64,000 nt of DNA from Bhargavaea beijingensis (lineage in GTDB: Bacteria > Bacillota > Bacilli > Bacillales_A > Planococcaceae). Where the stretch lies: NCBI RefSeq assembly GCF_900101985.1, contig NZ_FNAR01000006.1, positions 84,682-148,681 of the forward strand, in the 5' to 3' direction. Below are positions 62,845-64,000 of the stretch, in pieces. Position numbers and translations under genes: made by a program. Position 1 is the stretch's first letter. Every line of letters begins with the position of its first letter. The notes beneath the pieces are model-generated. The model worked only from the letters and a program-made list of their open reading frames with translations. It searched no databases and was not told where the DNA came from.

Positions 62845-62907
62845 GCGGACGCCTCCTTTCCTTCATTCTCTTATCCATCATGCCATTCCCGCTCAGCCTT
62901 TATTCAC

Positions 62908-62939
62908 CAAAAAAGACCGCAGCACATATGTGCTGCGGT
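62908..62939 (-). terminator. Terminator after the YflT-like gene
   Basis: Perfect palindrome CCGCAGCACATATGTGCTGCGG (22 bases; stem 11 bp at most) followed by TCTTTTTT on the minus strand. Confidence 0.85.
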
Positions 62940-62955
62940 TCACTTTCCCATTAGA

Positions 62956-63555
62956 TTACAGCGGGTCGTTGAAGCGGTCCCGGCTTGCCGGGTCCACCGT
63001 GTCGTCAAGCAGTGTGCGGTCTGTGGCGGCGGCTGATTCGTCAATCCGGTCACGTCCCGAAGTGAAGGTTGTTTCATCTCTAAGCGTGCTGCCCGTCGTG
63101 AAGCCCGTGTCTTCAATGCTGGCATTGCGGTCAACAAGAACGAGAATCTTGCCCTCGTTAAAGTATGTTTCGTAGCGCTCCGCTTCATCTTCCGGCACGC
63201 CCATGCCGATCAGTGCACCGGCAAGTCCGCCGACGCCCGCTCCAGCTGCTGCTCCGGTCAGTCCTGCGACGACCGGGCCTGCAGCAACGATCGGACCGAT
63301 GCCCGGGATTGCCAAGGCGCCGAGACCGGCAAGCACACCGCCAAGACCTCCGAGCACGCCGCCGGTCGCTGCGCCGGTCGCTGCACCTTCGGCAGCCTGT
63401 GTGCCGGTCTCATCATGGATGGCTTCCACATCGTCATTGTTCTTCGAAATGACGGAAATCTCCTCTGAGCTGTAGCCTTGGCGTTTCAGATCCTCGATTG
63501 CATCGATTGCTTGCTGTTCGTTGTCGTAATAACCTACTACTCTACGTTCAGTCAT
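62956..63555 (-). CDS. General stress protein, YflT (heat induced stress)-like domain with glycine-zipper segment
   Basis: A 199-residue protein from the ATG at 63555 (AAAGGAGG upstream). N-terminal YflT-type domain (VVGYYDNEQQAIDAIEDLKRQGY), a central Gly/Ala-rich zipper (about 58-115, GGVLGGLGGVLAGLGALAIPGIGP; key GLGGVLAGLG) that could insert in or line a membrane, then GVPEDEAERYETYFNEGKILVLV and an acidic tail with TSGRDRIDESAAATD. A SigB promoter directly upstream supports a stress role. Molecular function is unknown. Confidence 0.85.
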   Translation of the reverse strand: MTERRVVGYYDNEQQAIDAIEDLKRQGYSSEEISVISKNNDDVEAIHDETGTQAAEGAATGAATGGVLGGLGGVLAGLGALAIPGIGPIVAAGPVVAGLTGAAAGAGVGGLAGALIGMGVPEDEAERYETYFNEGKILVLVDRNASIEDTGFTTGSTLRDETTFTSGRDRIDESAAATDRTLLDDTVDPASRDRFNDPL

Positions 63556-63589
63556 TTTCCTAACGCCTCCTTTGCAGTCTAGTTTGTGG

Positions 63590-63614
63590 TTACCCGCTGA
63601 ACAGAGCACTAAAC
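63590..63614 (-). promoter_or_regulatory. SigB promoter of the YflT-like gene
   Basis: Minus strand GTTTAG (63614-63609), 13 bases, GGGTAA (63595-63590): one mismatch to GTTTAA-N13-GGGTAA. Confidence 0.8.
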
Positions 63615-63653
63615 ACTGAAAGCCGTCCGAAATATCGGACGGCCCAGACTGTA

Positions 63654-63696
63654 GACAAAACGGACCCAAAAGAAATCTTTTTGGGTCCGTTTTGTC
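63654..63696 (-). terminator. 18-bp perfect stem at the right end of the insertion element
   Basis: GACAAAACGGACCCAAAA pairs with its exact complement (63679-63696) across 7 bases. It is 57 bases past the transposase stop. It can act as a terminator that shields the flanking gene, or be part of the insertion sequence end. Confidence 0.7.
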
Positions 63697-63752
63697 ATTT
63701 TCGTGGATATTTCGCATGTTTTTTCCCATCCCCCCCTTGGAATGACCGGCCG

Positions 63753-64000
63753 TCAGGCCGGTTCCGGTGACTCCCAGGTCCAGCAGGCCAATCTTTTCAG
63801 ATTTAAGGCAGCAAAAGTAAGCATCGCCTGCATGGACATTTTTTCCTTCCCGCGAAGGGTTGTCCATCGCATGCCACACTTTTCCTTGGCATCTCCGAAA
63901 CCGCGCTCTACGGTCTCTTTCCGCCTTGCATAGATTTCTTTGTTCTCCGGGGTGAGCCGAATGGCCTCTGCATGATCGAGGTAGTCCTGCCAGATATGAC
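63753..64000 (-). mobile_element. IS1182-type transposase, C-terminal part, cut by window edge
   Basis: The minus strand from 64000 to the stop at 63755-63753 reads about 82 residues: HIWQDYLDHAEAIRLTPE, then ARRKETVERGFGDAKEKCGMR with the DDE-family Glu region (key RKETVERGFGDAKE), and MSMQAMLTFAALNLKRLACW. This is the C-terminus of IS1182-group DDE transposases. The rest lies beyond the right edge. The element end is probably near 63646-63660. Confidence 0.88.

Noticed and set aside
63556..63879. N-terminal extension of the YflT-like protein into the IS end
   Set aside because: It would read through the SigB promoter and the IS hairpin; the ATG at 63555 has AAAGGAGG upstream and begins the known domain.

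Overview
This 64 kb window is chromosomal DNA of a moderately GC-rich (by eye mid-50s %) Gram-positive bacterium of the order Bacillales. The evidence is gene content and order closely matching Bacillus subtilis blocks (appDFA-fabHF, yitSUVW, yisKL, addBA, azlCD, the csbA-minJ-ctpB-ftsXE-cccB-prfB-secA-hpf-comF-degSU-yvyE-tagUO block), AGGAGG-type ribosome sites, TTG/GTG starts, and CtsR-, FapR-, LexA-, SigB- and PhoP/WalR-like sites. A Planococcaceae member (Planococcus/Sporosarcina/Bhargavaea-like) is my best guess; this is inference, not a database result. Most genes lie on the minus strand. No rRNA, tRNA or CRISPR was seen.

Layout. 1-3.7 kb: oligopeptide ABC transporter (appD-appF-appA, the last cut by the window edge). 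4-6.6 kb: fabH-fabF under a FapR-like operator, and yjzD. 6.7-10.1 kb: a naturally short clpB behind tandem CtsR heptads, then yitW and yitV. 10.2-13.3 kb (plus strand): HAD phosphatase, DegV/FakB-like protein, CoA-disulfide reductase. 13.4-16.4 kb: a membrane-anchored GH13-fold protein that has lost its catalytic residues, yisL and yisK. 16.5-24.8 kb: addB-addA recombination nuclease with a DUF418 membrane gene, driven by a promoter overlapped by a LexA-type box. 24.9-26.7 kb: TVP38 membrane protein and azlCD exporter.

26.8-45.4 kb is a cell envelope, division and competence block: csbA, minJ, ctpB, a TlpA thioredoxin coupled to a cysteine-free Lgt-like membrane protein, an M23 hydrolase beside ftsEX, cytochrome c551, prfB (programmed +1 frameshift), secA, hpf, comFC, comFA, degV, a lipoprotein and degSU. 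The flagellar cluster that B. subtilis carries between comFC and hpf is absent. 45.5-48.5 kb: yvyE, tagU and tagO; tagO has a triple 11-bp-spaced PhoP/WalR-type repeat at its promoter. 48.6-53.6 kb: two unrecognised hydrophilic proteins, each behind a SigB-like promoter, flanking nagB, a malic enzyme and a sodium:alanine symporter. 53.8-58.6 kb: a large secreted subtilase and tagA. 58.6-64 kb: aminotransferase, EamA exporter, DEDDh exonuclease, DUF421 protein, a SigB-type YflT-like protein and the 3' end of an IS1182-type transposase.

The least explained signals are arrays of about 21-bp direct repeats just downstream of three minus-strand genes (29.9, 60.2 and 62.1 kb), with a further inverted copy at 59.9 kb; the dead amylase-fold protein; the LexA-type box on addBA; and the Lgt-like/TlpA gene pair.
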